NCBI RefSeq assembly: GCF_001542815.1
Contig: NZ_CP006992.1
Location: forward strand, 912,001 to 976,000
Direction: 5' to 3'
DNA from: Methylobacterium sp. AMS5
GTDB taxonomy: Bacteria > Pseudomonadota > Alphaproteobacteria > Rhizobiales > Beijerinckiaceae
DNA: 64,000 nt
Position 1 is the first letter of the stretch; each line of letters opens with the position of its first letter. Both the position numbers and the translations under genes were made by a program. Shown one piece after another: positions 50,035-58,996 of the stretch. Below the pieces are notes generated by a model that saw only the letters and a program-made list of their open reading frames with translations, made no database searches and had not been told where the DNA came from.

Positions 50035-51697
50035 GTCCTACGTAGCGAGGAAGGCCGGTAGGCTGGACAACAGGTCTCTGTCCGCGAACATGCGCCCGCG
50101 GTGTGTTTGTCGTCGACGTCGATCCAGAGGCGGCTCCTGCCGATCCGGAAGAACTCTCGGCCATAGCGAACACAGGATCCAGCCGATGCACGCGGCACCG
50201 TGGTCCTCACCGTCCTCAACACGAGATGCCAATCCAGGCAGGAGACCCGAGCCTTGTCTACAGGGTCGCGGTTCTCACGCCCTCACGGCTCTGCTGAGAG
50301 GGGTTCTCCCACCTGGCACCGGCCCCTCGACGAAGGGCCGGTAGTCGTCACCGGTCTTGATGACGGCGTGCACCACGCGCGCCATCTTGGCGGTGATCGC
50401 GGTCAGCGCCTTGCGCCGCAGGTCGGCATTGTGCCGGTCGCGGGCGATGTAGCGCTCGAACTTGTCGCGGAAGCCGTTCTCCCGCTGCCGGATGGCGACC
50501 TGTCCCGCCAGCCACAGGGTCCGGCGCAGGCGGGCGTTGCCGTACTTCGACAGCTTGGTCTGGCCGCGGAAGGTGCCGGATTGCTGCGTGGTCAGATCGA
50601 GGCCACAGAACTTCAGGAACTGGCGGTGATGGCTGAAGCGGCGTAGATCGCCGGCCTCGGCCAGGATGGTCAGGGCGTTGATCGGGCCGATGCCGGGGAT
50701 GCGGCGCAGGAGCTTGTAGTCAGCGCTGTCCGTCAGGAGGGCGTCGGCCGTGGCCTCGATGGCGTCGCGCTGCTGGATCAGCCCGCGCACCGCGCCGATG
50801 ACGAGCCGGAACATGCTCACCGCCGGAGCATCGGGCGGCACCGGCAGGCCGATCGAACTGCGAGCCGTCTCGTAGATGTCGCCGAGCAGTTGCGCCTTGG
50901 CCCCCTTGCGCCCGACGACATCCCAGGCGGCGGCGATGAAGGCCTCCTTGCTCAGCGTGGTGATGCTGGCGGGCGTGGGGAAGCGATCGAGGAAGGCGAA
51001 GAACCAGTCCGAGCGGCTGTTATGGCGGAAGCGGTCGACCTCCGGGAAGTACAGCGGCAGGTAGTGGGTCAGGATTCGATGCAGCACCTCGGTCTTGGCC
51101 CGCGAGACGGCGTCGTGCGTCTTGGACAGTTCCTGCACGTCGTTGATGCCGGCGGCGAGCGGGTCGTGGTCCACCTGCGAGGCGCCGATGCGGATCATGT
51201 GCAGCATGACCTGGCGTCCTTCGGGTCGTTCTTGTCCCAGCCGTTGTGCAGAGCCTCGCGTGTGCGAGCGAGGGCCACAGACGAGATCAGGCGTACGGCA
51301 AAGCCTGCTTGAAGCAGGCGCCAGGCGATCGGGCGGTGATAGTTGCCGGTGGCCTCGAACCCGCAGGTCACCGGTTGACCGAGGTCCGACAGCTGGGCGA
51401 TCAGACGGTCGTGCTCGGCGCGGGTGTTGAGGACGCTCAGCCGGCGTCGGCGGGCGAGGCCGGGCACCTCGATGAGGACCTCGTTGCGAGCCTTGGCGAC
51501 GTCGATGGCTACGAGAACGCCGGCCGGCGGCGTGAGCTGCGGTCTGGTCATGGTCGATCCGTCTCCGGAATGAGGCTTCGAACACCGTCACTCTCGAGAC
51601 CTGTCGATCGGCCATGACCGCCCAGGGCGGCGCGCTGCGCTCAGCATGGCTTCGCGCGCCGCCCCAGAACCGTCGAGCCATCTTCCTGATGTGCTAC
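50035..51697 (-). mobile_element. IS110-family element inserted in IS3 OrfB
   Basis: The 1663-bp insert separates DN (left, 50034) from GTELTSHA (right, 51698) of OrfB, which fixes its borders to within one or two bases. Its transposase is on the minus strand at 50275-51551. It is a different IS110 subgroup from the first element. No target duplication is clear. Confidence 0.75.
50275..51551 (-). pseudogene. IS110-family transposase, frameshifted
   Basis: The N-terminal part (from 51551) reads VLVAIDVAKARNEVLIEVPG, CGFEATGNYHRPIAWRLLQA and NGWDKNDPKDA with the DEDD residues. The rest continues in a different frame: QVMLHMIRIGASQVDHDPLAAG, LLRRIPGIGPINALTILAEAG and SKYGNARLRRTLWLAGQVAI. A single-base shift near 51205 separates them. 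The product is truncated unless frameshifting occurs. Confidence 0.8.
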
Positions 51698-52000
51698 GGC
51701 ACCGAACTGACCTCGCACGCCATCCTGCGCTGGCAGGAGGAGCGTGCGGTCGAGTGGCACTACATCGCCCCCGGCAAGCCGCAGCAGAACGGTTTTGTCG
51801 AGAGCCTGAACGGGCGCTTGCGCGACGAGTGCCTGAACGAGCATCTGTTCCGAAGCCTCCCGGCGGCCCAGACCATCATCGAGGCGTGGCGGGTCGACTA
51901 CAACACCTGCCGCCCCCACACGAGCCTCGGCGGGCTCACCCCGAACGCGTTTGCAACCCGGTCCCGACAGGACCAGAACCAGAACGGACTCTGGTTATGA
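51698..52000 (+). pseudogene. IS3 OrfB, C-terminal part
   Basis: The frame [51 protein letters not shown] and [24 protein letters not shown] is the end of an IS3 OrfB with its final catalytic glutamate (FVESLNG). It is cut from the N-terminal part by the IS110-type insertion. Confidence 0.8.
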
Positions 52001-52446
52001 ACGGGGGCAAACGGGGGGCAAGGCCACGCACTACGAGGCGCAGCCCAGCATCGACTAGCGCCCAAACCGCGAGCGGCTGACGGAGCAGGTGAGCGTCGAA
52101 CTCAAAAAAGTTGCGAAGGGTCGTGCGAATTTTTCTTTGTCGTCCCACAGGGATTTCGAAAGCTTAGCAGAGCGGAGGCTCATCATGCGCCAGTGCAATT
52201 TGGATTCAGGCGCGTTGCCCGACTTATCGGGCCAAACGCCCTGAATACCGAATTTATTCCGCGACGCGACCAGGCCAGATCCGGTTTCCGGAAAATGAGA
52301 ACCATTGCCGCACACATAGATTATATGGTATTTATCTGGTAATATTGTTATGTTTCGATTGTATTGAACAAAATTATAGATTTTTATAATGCCCATGAGA
52401 GCGAAGCAACCAAGTAACATCGTGAAATCTAGTAGGAGACCTCGAC
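52001..52446. other. AT-rich region upstream of the first Hint gene
   Basis: About 445 bp. The right half (52250-52440) is AT-rich and contains a promoter-like TTGAAC/TATAAT pair. Frames on the minus strand look random. This seems to be the right border of the IS-rich region. Confidence 0.4.
52364..52390 (+). promoter_or_regulatory. Possible sigma-70 promoter of Hint gene 1
   Basis: TTGAAC (52364-52369) and TATAAT (52385-52390) are spaced by 15 bp, slightly shorter than ideal, in AT-rich DNA about 55 bp before the start. Transcription would begin near 52397. Confidence 0.35.
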
Positions 52447-53589
52447 ATGTCCTCCGGACCCAGCCCATCACTGACATATAGAACCTTCGTCGAGCTCAAC
52501 TCCACCGACGCTTCGACAAGCAGTTTCAGGATCGGCAACGTCGAACCGCAAAGAGTTGACGCTCCGGACGCTCCCACTTTCGTCGTCACCGATAGTGATA
52601 ACAGTGGTATTCTGGGCGATACGCCCGGCGAGTTGGCGCGCATCACAACGACGCCGGCAAATTATTTCACCACACAACAAAATTATTCTTATTGGGGGAA
52701 ATCTCAGGACAATGGGACCATTGTTCGGTTCCCATCCACCAGAACTCCGGATGGATTCACTTATTTTCTGCTGACGAACAGTGAACCATCTTCCTTCAGG
52801 GCATTTGATATTGTCCCAAGTTCCAATTTCTCGCAGGCGCCCCTCGTTCTCTGCTTCGCGTCGGGCACGCGGATCCTGACGAGCCGCGGCGAAGTGGCGG
52901 TCGAGCATCTGCAGATCGGCGACACCGCCGTCACCGCCTCCGGCCGCCATCGCCCGATCACCTGGATCGGCCAGCGCGACCTCGGCAGCGCCGAGAGGCC
53001 GATGCCCCGCGATCAGGCCCCCGTCCGGGTGCGCGCCGGTGCGTTCGGGCACGCCCGGCCTGTCCGCGACCTTCTTCTCTCCCCAGGGCACCCCGTCCTG
53101 GTCGGAGCCGATGCCGACAACACCGGCGGCGTGCTCGTGCCGGTGATGTGCCTGATCAACGGTACCTCCATCGCCCGCACCGAGCAGGCCAGCGTCACCT
53201 ACTGGCACGTCGAACTCGACGCCCACGACATCCTGCTCGCCGAGGGCCTGCCGGCGGAAAGCTTCCTCGATTTCGGATGCCGTCCGTTCTTCGAAGGCGC
53301 CTCCGACTTCGCCCTGCACAACCCGGATTTCGTGCCTCCGGGCCTCTCGGGCCGCTGTCGCCCCGTGGCCGTCGACGGCGCGCTCGTCGAGGCCGAGCGC
53401 GCTCGCATCGACGGTCTCTTCCTCGAGACGCTGACCGGCCATTGCGCGTGGACCGAAGCCGATGGCGTCGTCTCGGAGACTTTCCCGATCGCATGGCAAT
53501 CGGGCATGGTTCCGAGCCGCTGTTTTGACGCTCTCTCGCTCGCTGCACCGGTTTACACTTCGGCTCGGAGTGCTCTCGCGGCTGCTTAG
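52447..53589 (+). CDS. Hint-domain protein 1
   Basis: This 380-residue protein has a unique N-terminal 130 residues followed by a Hint (hedgehog/intein-type) domain beginning at C136 in LCFASGTRILTSRGEVAVEH, then VLVPVMCLINGTSIA and the family features GDTAVTASGRHRPITW and LLLSPGHPVLVG. The Hint part (nt 52849-53456) is almost identical to that of the next gene. The N-terminal part has no signal peptide I can see. Hint modules can self-cleave; here the role is unknown. GGAGACC precedes the start. Confidence 0.85.
   Translation: MSSGPSPSLTYRTFVELNSTDASTSSFRIGNVEPQRVDAPDAPTFVVTDSDNSGILGDTPGELARITTTPANYFTTQQNYSYWGKSQDNGTIVRFPSTRTPDGFTYFLLTNSEPSSFRAFDIVPSSNFSQAPLVLCFASGTRILTSRGEVAVEHLQIGDTAVTASGRHRPITWIGQRDLGSAERPMPRDQAPVRVRAGAFGHARPVRDLLLSPGHPVLVGADADNTGGVLVPVMCLINGTSIARTEQASVTYWHVELDAHDILLAEGLPAESFLDFGCRPFFEGASDFALHNPDFVPPGLSGRCRPVAVDGALVEAERARIDGLFLETLTGHCAWTEADGVVSETFPIAWQSGMVPSRCFDALSLAAPVYTSARSALAAA
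52849..53456 (+). repeat. 608-bp repeat encoding the Hint core, copy 1
   Basis: This segment matches 54345-54952 with no gaps at a fixed offset of 1496 bp and only scattered base changes. Encoded differences are few (I/V, G/D, V/A, A/P, H/D). Flanks on both sides are unrelated. Confidence 0.85.
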
Positions 53590-53951
53590 AGTGCATTCTG
53601 ACGATGTAAAAATAGACTCGTCAAGAAATCCGCCTCGAAACAGGGCCCGAGAGACACCGGCCTGATGTAATCAGATCCGATACAGCTCTCGGCCCTCCTA
53701 CAAAATGCCCTCTGCGCTGCCGCCGGCAAAGAAAGGTCGACAGCCGTAAGTGTGTGACACACTCGGAATCGCGACCGATCCTATCGCATGTCTTGGCACG
53801 ATCCCTTTTGCAGAAGCGGATGGCGATCAGGAGCGGCGGGATCCTCAAAGCCTGTCCATTTCATGGCCCTGCCGCGACTCCCATTCTGCGCCAGATTCGC
53901 AACAAATTGGACATGTGGAAGTATTTTCACTGACATAAAAAGGGACGGATC
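53590..53951. other. Gap between the two Hint genes
   Basis: About 360 bp with no recognised gene. The last 100 bp are AT-richer and should carry the promoter and ribosome binding site (AAAAAGGGACGG) of Hint gene 2. Confidence 0.35.
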
Positions 53952-54980
53952 ATGGCATCGACATCTGCGCCATCTCAATCTTTCACGCGCGTTTACTCGC
54001 TGAGCAATCCAGCCGGCAATCTGGGGTTTGATCGGATCAGCCCACAAAGCACCAGCGGAGGAACCGTCGGCACCTTCACTTTGACCGATTTGCCGGCGGC
54101 AAGCGGCGCTGACGACCTCGCCGTGCTCGGCGACAGTCCGAACGATAACATGCAGGCCGTACATAACTTCAACGGCAGAATAACGACGCTCACCAACAGA
54201 GAGTACGTTGGGCAACTTGCGAATAACGGCGGTGTCGTTACAAGGTCCTTTTCGACGCCATTAGGTGGATATGCTTACGTCCTGTATTCGGACCAGTCTT
54301 TCGAGCCCGGTACGCCGGTCACGATTTCGTCCGCGCCTTTCGCTCTCTGCTTCGCGTCGGGCACGCGGATCCTGACGAGCCGCGGCGAAGTGGCGGTCGA
54401 GCATCTGCAGGTCGGCGACACCGCCGTCACCGCCTCCGGCCGCCATCGCCCGATCACCTGGATCGGCCAGCGCGACCTCGGCAGCGCCGAGAGGCCGATG
54501 CCCCGCGATCAGGCCCCCGTCCGGGTGCGCGCCGATGCGTTCGGGCACGCCCGGCCCGCCCGCGACCTTCTTCTCTCCCCAGGGCACCCCGTCCTGGTCG
54601 GAGCCGATGCCGACAACACCGGCGGCGTGCTCGTGCCGGTGATGTGCCTGATCAACGGTACCTCCATCGCCCGCACCGAGCAGGCCAGCGTCACCTACTG
54701 GCACGTCGAACTCGACGCCCACGACATCCTGCTCGCCGAGGGCCTGCCGGCGGAAAGCTTCCTCGATTTCGGCTGCCGTCCGTTCTTCGAAGGCGCCTCC
54801 GACTTCGCCCTGCACAACCCGGACTTCGTGCCGCCGGGTCTGTCGGGCCGCTGCCGGCCGGTCGCCGTCGACGGCCCGCTCGTCGAGGCCGAGCGCGCTC
54901 GCATCGACGGCCTCTTCCTCGAGACGCTGACCGGCGATTGCGCATGGACCGATGGATTGGATGACTTCCGCGCCGCCTGA
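53952..54980 (+). CDS. Hint-domain protein 2
   Basis: This 342-residue paralogue of the preceding gene has a different N-terminal 130 residues (FTRVYSLSNPAGNLGFDRIS, FTLTDLPAASGADDLAVLGD) and then the same Hint domain from C133 (LCFASGTRILTSRGEVAVEH). The C-terminal end also differs and is shorter. A strong intrinsic terminator lies 70 bp downstream, so the gene is probably the end of a transcript. Confidence 0.85.
   Translation: MASTSAPSQSFTRVYSLSNPAGNLGFDRISPQSTSGGTVGTFTLTDLPAASGADDLAVLGDSPNDNMQAVHNFNGRITTLTNREYVGQLANNGGVVTRSFSTPLGGYAYVLYSDQSFEPGTPVTISSAPFALCFASGTRILTSRGEVAVEHLQVGDTAVTASGRHRPITWIGQRDLGSAERPMPRDQAPVRVRADAFGHARPARDLLLSPGHPVLVGADADNTGGVLVPVMCLINGTSIARTEQASVTYWHVELDAHDILLAEGLPAESFLDFGCRPFFEGASDFALHNPDFVPPGLSGRCRPVAVDGPLVEAERARIDGLFLETLTGDCAWTDGLDDFRAA
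54345..54952 (+). repeat. 608-bp repeat encoding the Hint core, copy 2
   Basis: Near-identical to 52849-53456, direct orientation, no gaps. Such a direct repeat could recombine and delete the 1496 bp between equivalent points, leaving one hybrid gene. Confidence 0.85.
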
Positions 54981-55050
54981 GGTTTGAGGCGTTCACGGCT
55001 TGCTGTTCCCGCGGCCGGCCGTTGAATGCCCCCCGTTACGCCACGTGCCC

Positions 55051-55090
55051 GAGCGCCTCGTCCTGGATGCAGGACGAGGCGCTCTTTTTT
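55051..55090 (+). terminator. Strong intrinsic terminator after Hint gene 2
   Basis: GAGCGCCTCGTCCTG (55051-55065) pairs perfectly with CAGGACGAGGCGCTC (55070-55084) over a 4-nt loop, and six Ts follow (55085-55090). It separates the Hint genes from the exbB operon. Confidence 0.9.
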
Positions 55091-55329
55091 AGCCGCCTTT
55101 CTTCGAAGGTCGGCGACCGCCGTCCTGGGATGGTGCGAAGGCTCGCCGCACCGTCGCGGCTGCCCTGCAGCGCCGGACTGGACTCGCATCGGATCCGTCA
55201 AACGCCGAAGCGCGGTCGCAAATCTTACCCACAAACTGAAAAACCGAGCCGATGGCCGTGTCAGTTTGCCGGCCTCGTTGCACAGACCCTTCGAAACCCG
55301 ACGGTCACCGCAACGAAGGTGAAAGCGCG

Positions 55330-56289
55330 ATGACAGTACTGAAGGACTTGCAACAGTCTGTTTCAACGCCCGGTCTTGGGCGGTTCCTCACCCGGACACT
55401 GGTGAAGGCCCTCTTTCTCGGCGCGCTGGCCCTGTCCACGCCGGCCGCGGCGCAGGATCCACAGCCAGCGCCTCCCGCAGCAGCCCCTTTGGCGCCTACC
55501 GCAGAGGCCGCCCCGGCTGCGACGCCAGCAGAGGCCGCCCCGGCTGCGACGTCAGCAGAGATCCCGGCCGCACCCCGGAAGCCCGAGGCCGCCCACGACC
55601 TTTCGCCGATGGGGATGTTCCTCGCAGCCGATCCGGTCGTGCAGGCCGTGATGCTGATCCTGGTCGCCGCCTCGGTGGTCACCTGGACCATCCTGCTCGT
55701 GAAGGTCCTGAGCCTCGTCTTCGCCAAGCGGGGGATGAGGGCCAGCCTCAAGGAGATCCGGGCGTCCGCCACCCTCGCGGAGGCCGGTCAGCGTGTTCGC
55801 CGCGGCGTCGGCGCCCTTCTTCTGGTCGAGGCCGAGGAAGAGTTGACTCTTTCGCGGGGCCTGCCGAGCGAGGGCGTCAAGGAGCGGGCAGCGATCGCTC
55901 TAAGCCGGATCGAGACCATGGTCGGAAAGCGCATGGCGTCCGGAACCGGCATCCTGGCCACCGTCGGCTCGATCGGCCCCTTCGTCGGCCTGTTCGGCAC
56001 CGTCTGGGGCATCATGGGCAGCTTCATCGGCATCGCCAACTCGAACACCACCAACCTCGCGGTCGTGGCGCCGGGCATCGCCGAGGCGCTGCTCGCCACC
56101 GGCATCGGCCTTGTCGCCGCCATCCCCGCCGTCGTCATCTACAATGCGCTGACCCGCTCCATCACCGGCTACCGCGCCATGACCGGCGACGCCGTCGCGC
56201 TGATCATGCGCCACCTCTCGCGTGACCTCGACCGCCGCGAGCTCAATACCTACGGCGGCAAACCCGGCATCCGCGTCGCGGCGGAGTAA
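55330..56289 (+). CDS. exbB: TonB-system energizer ExbB
   Basis: ExbB forms the proton-driven motor with ExbD that energises TonB at the inner membrane. The ATG at 55330 gives 319 residues: a signal-like hydrophobic N-terminus (about 20-46), an Ala/Pro-rich periplasmic linker with imperfect repeats (47-85), then the ExbB core with membrane segments near 115-135, 200-230 and 250-275 (GSIGPFVGLFGTVWGIMGSF, LLATGIGLVAAIPAVVIYNAL). exbD follows after 4 bp. Confidence 0.95.
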   Translation: MTVLKDLQQSVSTPGLGRFLTRTLVKALFLGALALSTPAAAQDPQPAPPAAAPLAPTAEAAPAATPAEAAPAATSAEIPAAPRKPEAAHDLSPMGMFLAADPVVQAVMLILVAASVVTWTILLVKVLSLVFAKRGMRASLKEIRASATLAEAGQRVRRGVGALLLVEAEEELTLSRGLPSEGVKERAAIALSRIETMVGKRMASGTGILATVGSIGPFVGLFGTVWGIMGSFIGIANSNTTNLAVVAPGIAEALLATGIGLVAAIPAVVIYNALTRSITGYRAMTGDAVALIMRHLSRDLDRRELNTYGGKPGIRVAAE

Positions 56290-56293
56290 GGGC

Positions 56294-56731
56294 ATGGCCG
56301 TCAATCTCGGATCCAACGACGGCGGGGATCTCGCCGAGAACGCCGACATCAACATCACGCCGTTCATCGACGTGATCCTGGTGCTGCTCATCATCTTCAT
56401 GGTGGCAGCGCCGCTCTCGACGGTCGACGTGCCGGTCGAGCTGCCGGTCTCCGCGGCGCCGCAGCAGCCGCGCCCCGACAAGCCGATCTTCGTCAGCGTC
56501 AAGGCCGATCTCGGCGTCGCGCTGGGCGAGGACGCGGTGGCCCGGCCGGCTCTGGGGGCAGCCCTTGATGCCGCGACCAAGGGCAACAAGGATGAGCGCA
56601 TCTTCCTGCGCGCGGACAAGGGCGTGCCCTACGGCGAGTTGATGGGGGTGATGAACCTTCTGCGCGCGGCCGGCTACCTCAAGGTCGGCCTCGTCGGTCT
56701 CGAAGACGTTTCGAGCGGAACGCAGCCATGA
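56294..56731 (+). CDS. exbD: TonB-system transport protein ExbD
   Basis: This 145-residue protein has one membrane helix (ITPFIDVILVLLIIFMVAAP) with the aspartate (FID) that carries protons, and a periplasmic domain. ATG at 56294 is used since the upstream frame overlaps exbB. Its stop overlaps the tonB start (ATGA), showing translational coupling. Confidence 0.95.
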   Translation: MAVNLGSNDGGDLAENADINITPFIDVILVLLIIFMVAAPLSTVDVPVELPVSAAPQQPRPDKPIFVSVKADLGVALGEDAVARPALGAALDAATKGNKDERIFLRADKGVPYGELMGVMNLLRAAGYLKVGLVGLEDVSSGTQP

Positions 56732-57603
56732 TTCATCCGCCGCCCGAAGCCTTCGTGCGGGCCGCCGAGCGGGGCCGCACGCATCAGGAGAGCCGCGAAT
56801 CCTCGTCGGCGGTCCAGATCCTGGGCTGGGCGGCGGCGGGCCTGCTGACGCTCGGTGTTCATATCGGCCTCTACCTCCTCCTGACCCGTCAAGCCGAGAC
56901 GCCGGCCGCCCCCCTCGAAATGCCGGCGGCGGTGATGATCGACATGTCGCCGGAGCCGACCGTAGCGAAGTCCGAGGTCGACAACGCCGCGGAGGGGCCA
57001 CCCGTCCCCGCCAGCGACGAGGCCGAGCCCGAACCGGTCGAGGAGGCGCCGCCGCCGGACGCGGAACCGGTGATCGAGGCCCCGCCCCCGGTGGTCAAGC
57101 CGCAGGCCGTGCTGCCGCCGACGCCGCCCAAGGCGGTGACGAAGCCCGCGCCGAAGCCTCCCGAGAAGAAGACGGAGAAGAAGCCGCTCGAGAAAAAGAA
57201 GCCCGAAAAGCCCGTCCTGAAGAAGGACCACCCGAGCACTGCCGCACGTAGCAGCGGCGGCCCCCGCTCGGATCAGGCAACGGCCGACCGTACGGCGGCC
57301 TCCGCCGCCGGCGCTTCGATCAGCCAAGCGTCGCGGGCGTCCTGGCAGAACGAAATGCGGATACGGATTGTGCGCGCCAAGCGGTTTCCCCCAGGGGCGG
57401 CGGGGGCGACCGGGGTGGCGGTGGTCAGCGTGAGCTTTGCGGGCAACGGCAGCGTGACCGGCGCACGTCTCATCGCCTCATCCGGCAATGCCGCCCTCGA
57501 TGCCGAGGCCGTGGCGGTGATGTACCGGGCCGCGCCCTTCCCGCCGCCCCCCGGCGGCCAGCCGATGACGCTGACCGTCCCGATGAACTTCAACCGCCGC
57601 TGA
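56728..57603 (+). CDS. tonB: TonB-family energy-transducing protein
   Basis: This 291-residue protein has an N-terminal membrane anchor (about 30-54), a long Pro/Glu/Lys-rich periplasm-spanning region (about 70-170) and a C-terminal TonB domain (RFPPGAAGATGVAVVSVSFAGNG, ALDAEAVAVMYRAAPFPPPPGG). It passes ExbBD energy to outer-membrane receptors, for example for siderophores or B12. No receptor gene lies in the window. Confidence 0.93.
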   Translation: MIHPPPEAFVRAAERGRTHQESRESSSAVQILGWAAAGLLTLGVHIGLYLLLTRQAETPAAPLEMPAAVMIDMSPEPTVAKSEVDNAAEGPPVPASDEAEPEPVEEAPPPDAEPVIEAPPPVVKPQAVLPPTPPKAVTKPAPKPPEKKTEKKPLEKKKPEKPVLKKDHPSTAARSSGGPRSDQATADRTAASAAGASISQASRASWQNEMRIRIVRAKRFPPGAAGATGVAVVSVSFAGNGSVTGARLIASSGNAALDAEAVAVMYRAAPFPPPPGGQPMTLTVPMNFNRR

Positions 57604-57667
57604 GACGGTCAAGGCGTTCCGGTGCAAACGGGCACCGGGACGGGGCGATCGCAAGAAACCGAGACCG

Positions 57668-58978
57668 ATGCTTCCGAATTCCTCCTCTTCGAGCGGGCAT
57701 GCTGCCTCCGCCGTCCCCGCCTCGGCCTTCCGGCTCGACAACGGGATGCAGGTCGTCGTTATTCCGGATCGACGCAGCCCGATCGTCACGCACATGGTCT
57801 GGTACCGGAACGGATCGGCCGACGATCCGGCGGGCAAATCCGGCATCGCTCACTTCCTCGAACACCTGATGTTCAAGGGCACCGACGATCACCCGGCCGG
57901 AACGTTCAGCACCCTCCTGGCCTCCGTGGGTGGCGAGGAGAATGCCTTCACGGGCTGGGATTTCACGGCCTACTACCAGCGCGTACCCAAGGAGTATCTG
58001 TCCACTTGCATGGCCTACGAGGCGGACCGGATGCGCGGCCTCGTGCTCGACGAGGCGGTGGTGGCCGCCGAGCGCGCCGTCATTTTGGAAGAGCGCTCCA
58101 TGGTCGCCGATGCCAATCCGCCGGGGCTCCTCGGCGAGGCCGTGGCGCTCACTGCGATCCCCTCCCACCCCGCCGGCCGGCCCATCATCGGCTGGCGCCA
58201 TGAGATCGAGAGCCTGACCCGGGCGGACGCGCTCGCCTATTACCGGCGGTTCTACACACCCGAGAACGCCCTCCTCCTCGTCGCGGGCGATGCCGAGCCG
58301 CAGGCGGTGCTGGACCTCGCCGCCGGGATCTACGGCTCGATCAGTCCCTCCGGCGTCCCTCTGGCGCGCAGCCATCCTCAGGATCCGCCGATCCGCGCCC
58401 ACCGGCAGGTCACGCTGGCCGACCCGACGGTGAGCGAGCCGCAATTGATGCGGCTCCACACCGTACCTTCCCCCGGCACGGCGGCGCCCGGCGAGGCCGA
58501 GGCTCTGGAACTGCTCGCCTTCCTGCTTGGCGGGGACGATACCTCGGTCCTGCATACCCGGCTCGCCGTGGAGCGATCCTGCGCGACCCGCATCCAGGCC
58601 TCCTATTGGAGCAGCCTCTTTGCGGGCCGCTCGCGCTTCTACATCAGCGGCCTCCCCGCACCCGGGACCACGCTCGATGAACTCGATCAGGCGGTCGATG
58701 CGGTTCTCGGCGGCCTGCGCGAAACCGGGTTCGAGGCGCAGGCGGTCGAGCGTGCCAAGACGCAGCTCGTCGCCAGTGCGCTCTATGCTCGCGACAATCA
58801 GGTCAGTCTCGCCAACTGGTACGGCATGGCCCTGTGCTGCGGGCTGCGTCTCGAGGAACTCGCGACGTGGCAGGATCGCATCGAGGCGGTCACGCCCGAG
58901 GCGCTGAGCGCGGCCCTGCTCCTTCTGGACCGGCAGGGCGGGGTCTCCGGCCATCTCGTCCGGTCCGAAGCGGCCTAA
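57668..58978 (+). CDS. M16-family zinc peptidase (active type)
   Basis: The 436-residue protein has the inverted zincin motif H62-F-L-E65-H66 in HFLEHLMFKGTDDHPAG and the third-ligand region with E in AERAVILEERSMVADANPP. It would be the catalytic half of an M16 heterodimer with the next gene, like alpha/beta mitochondrial processing peptidase or PqqF/PqqG pairs. Its substrate is unknown. It starts 64 bp after tonB and ends 18 bp before its partner. Confidence 0.9.
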   Translation: MLPNSSSSSGHAASAVPASAFRLDNGMQVVVIPDRRSPIVTHMVWYRNGSADDPAGKSGIAHFLEHLMFKGTDDHPAGTFSTLLASVGGEENAFTGWDFTAYYQRVPKEYLSTCMAYEADRMRGLVLDEAVVAAERAVILEERSMVADANPPGLLGEAVALTAIPSHPAGRPIIGWRHEIESLTRADALAYYRRFYTPENALLLVAGDAEPQAVLDLAAGIYGSISPSGVPLARSHPQDPPIRAHRQVTLADPTVSEPQLMRLHTVPSPGTAAPGEAEALELLAFLLGGDDTSVLHTRLAVERSCATRIQASYWSSLFAGRSRFYISGLPAPGTTLDELDQAVDAVLGGLRETGFEAQAVERAKTQLVASALYARDNQVSLANWYGMALCCGLRLEELATWQDRIEAVTPEALSAALLLLDRQGGVSGHLVRSEAA

Positions 58979-58996
58979 GGAGCGGAGGCGCCCGTC

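Larger units (their letters stand above)
49191..52010 (+). mobile_element. IS3-family element, split by an IS110-type insertion
   Basis: OrfA lies at 49220-49486, the OrfB N-terminal part at about 49487-50034 and its C-terminal part at 51698-52000. Removing 50035-51697 joins IVSDN to [15 protein letters not shown] in the OrfB catalytic core. Exact outer ends are not resolved because IS481 abuts the left side. OrfB also has a frameshift near 49735. The element is dead. Confidence 0.7.
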
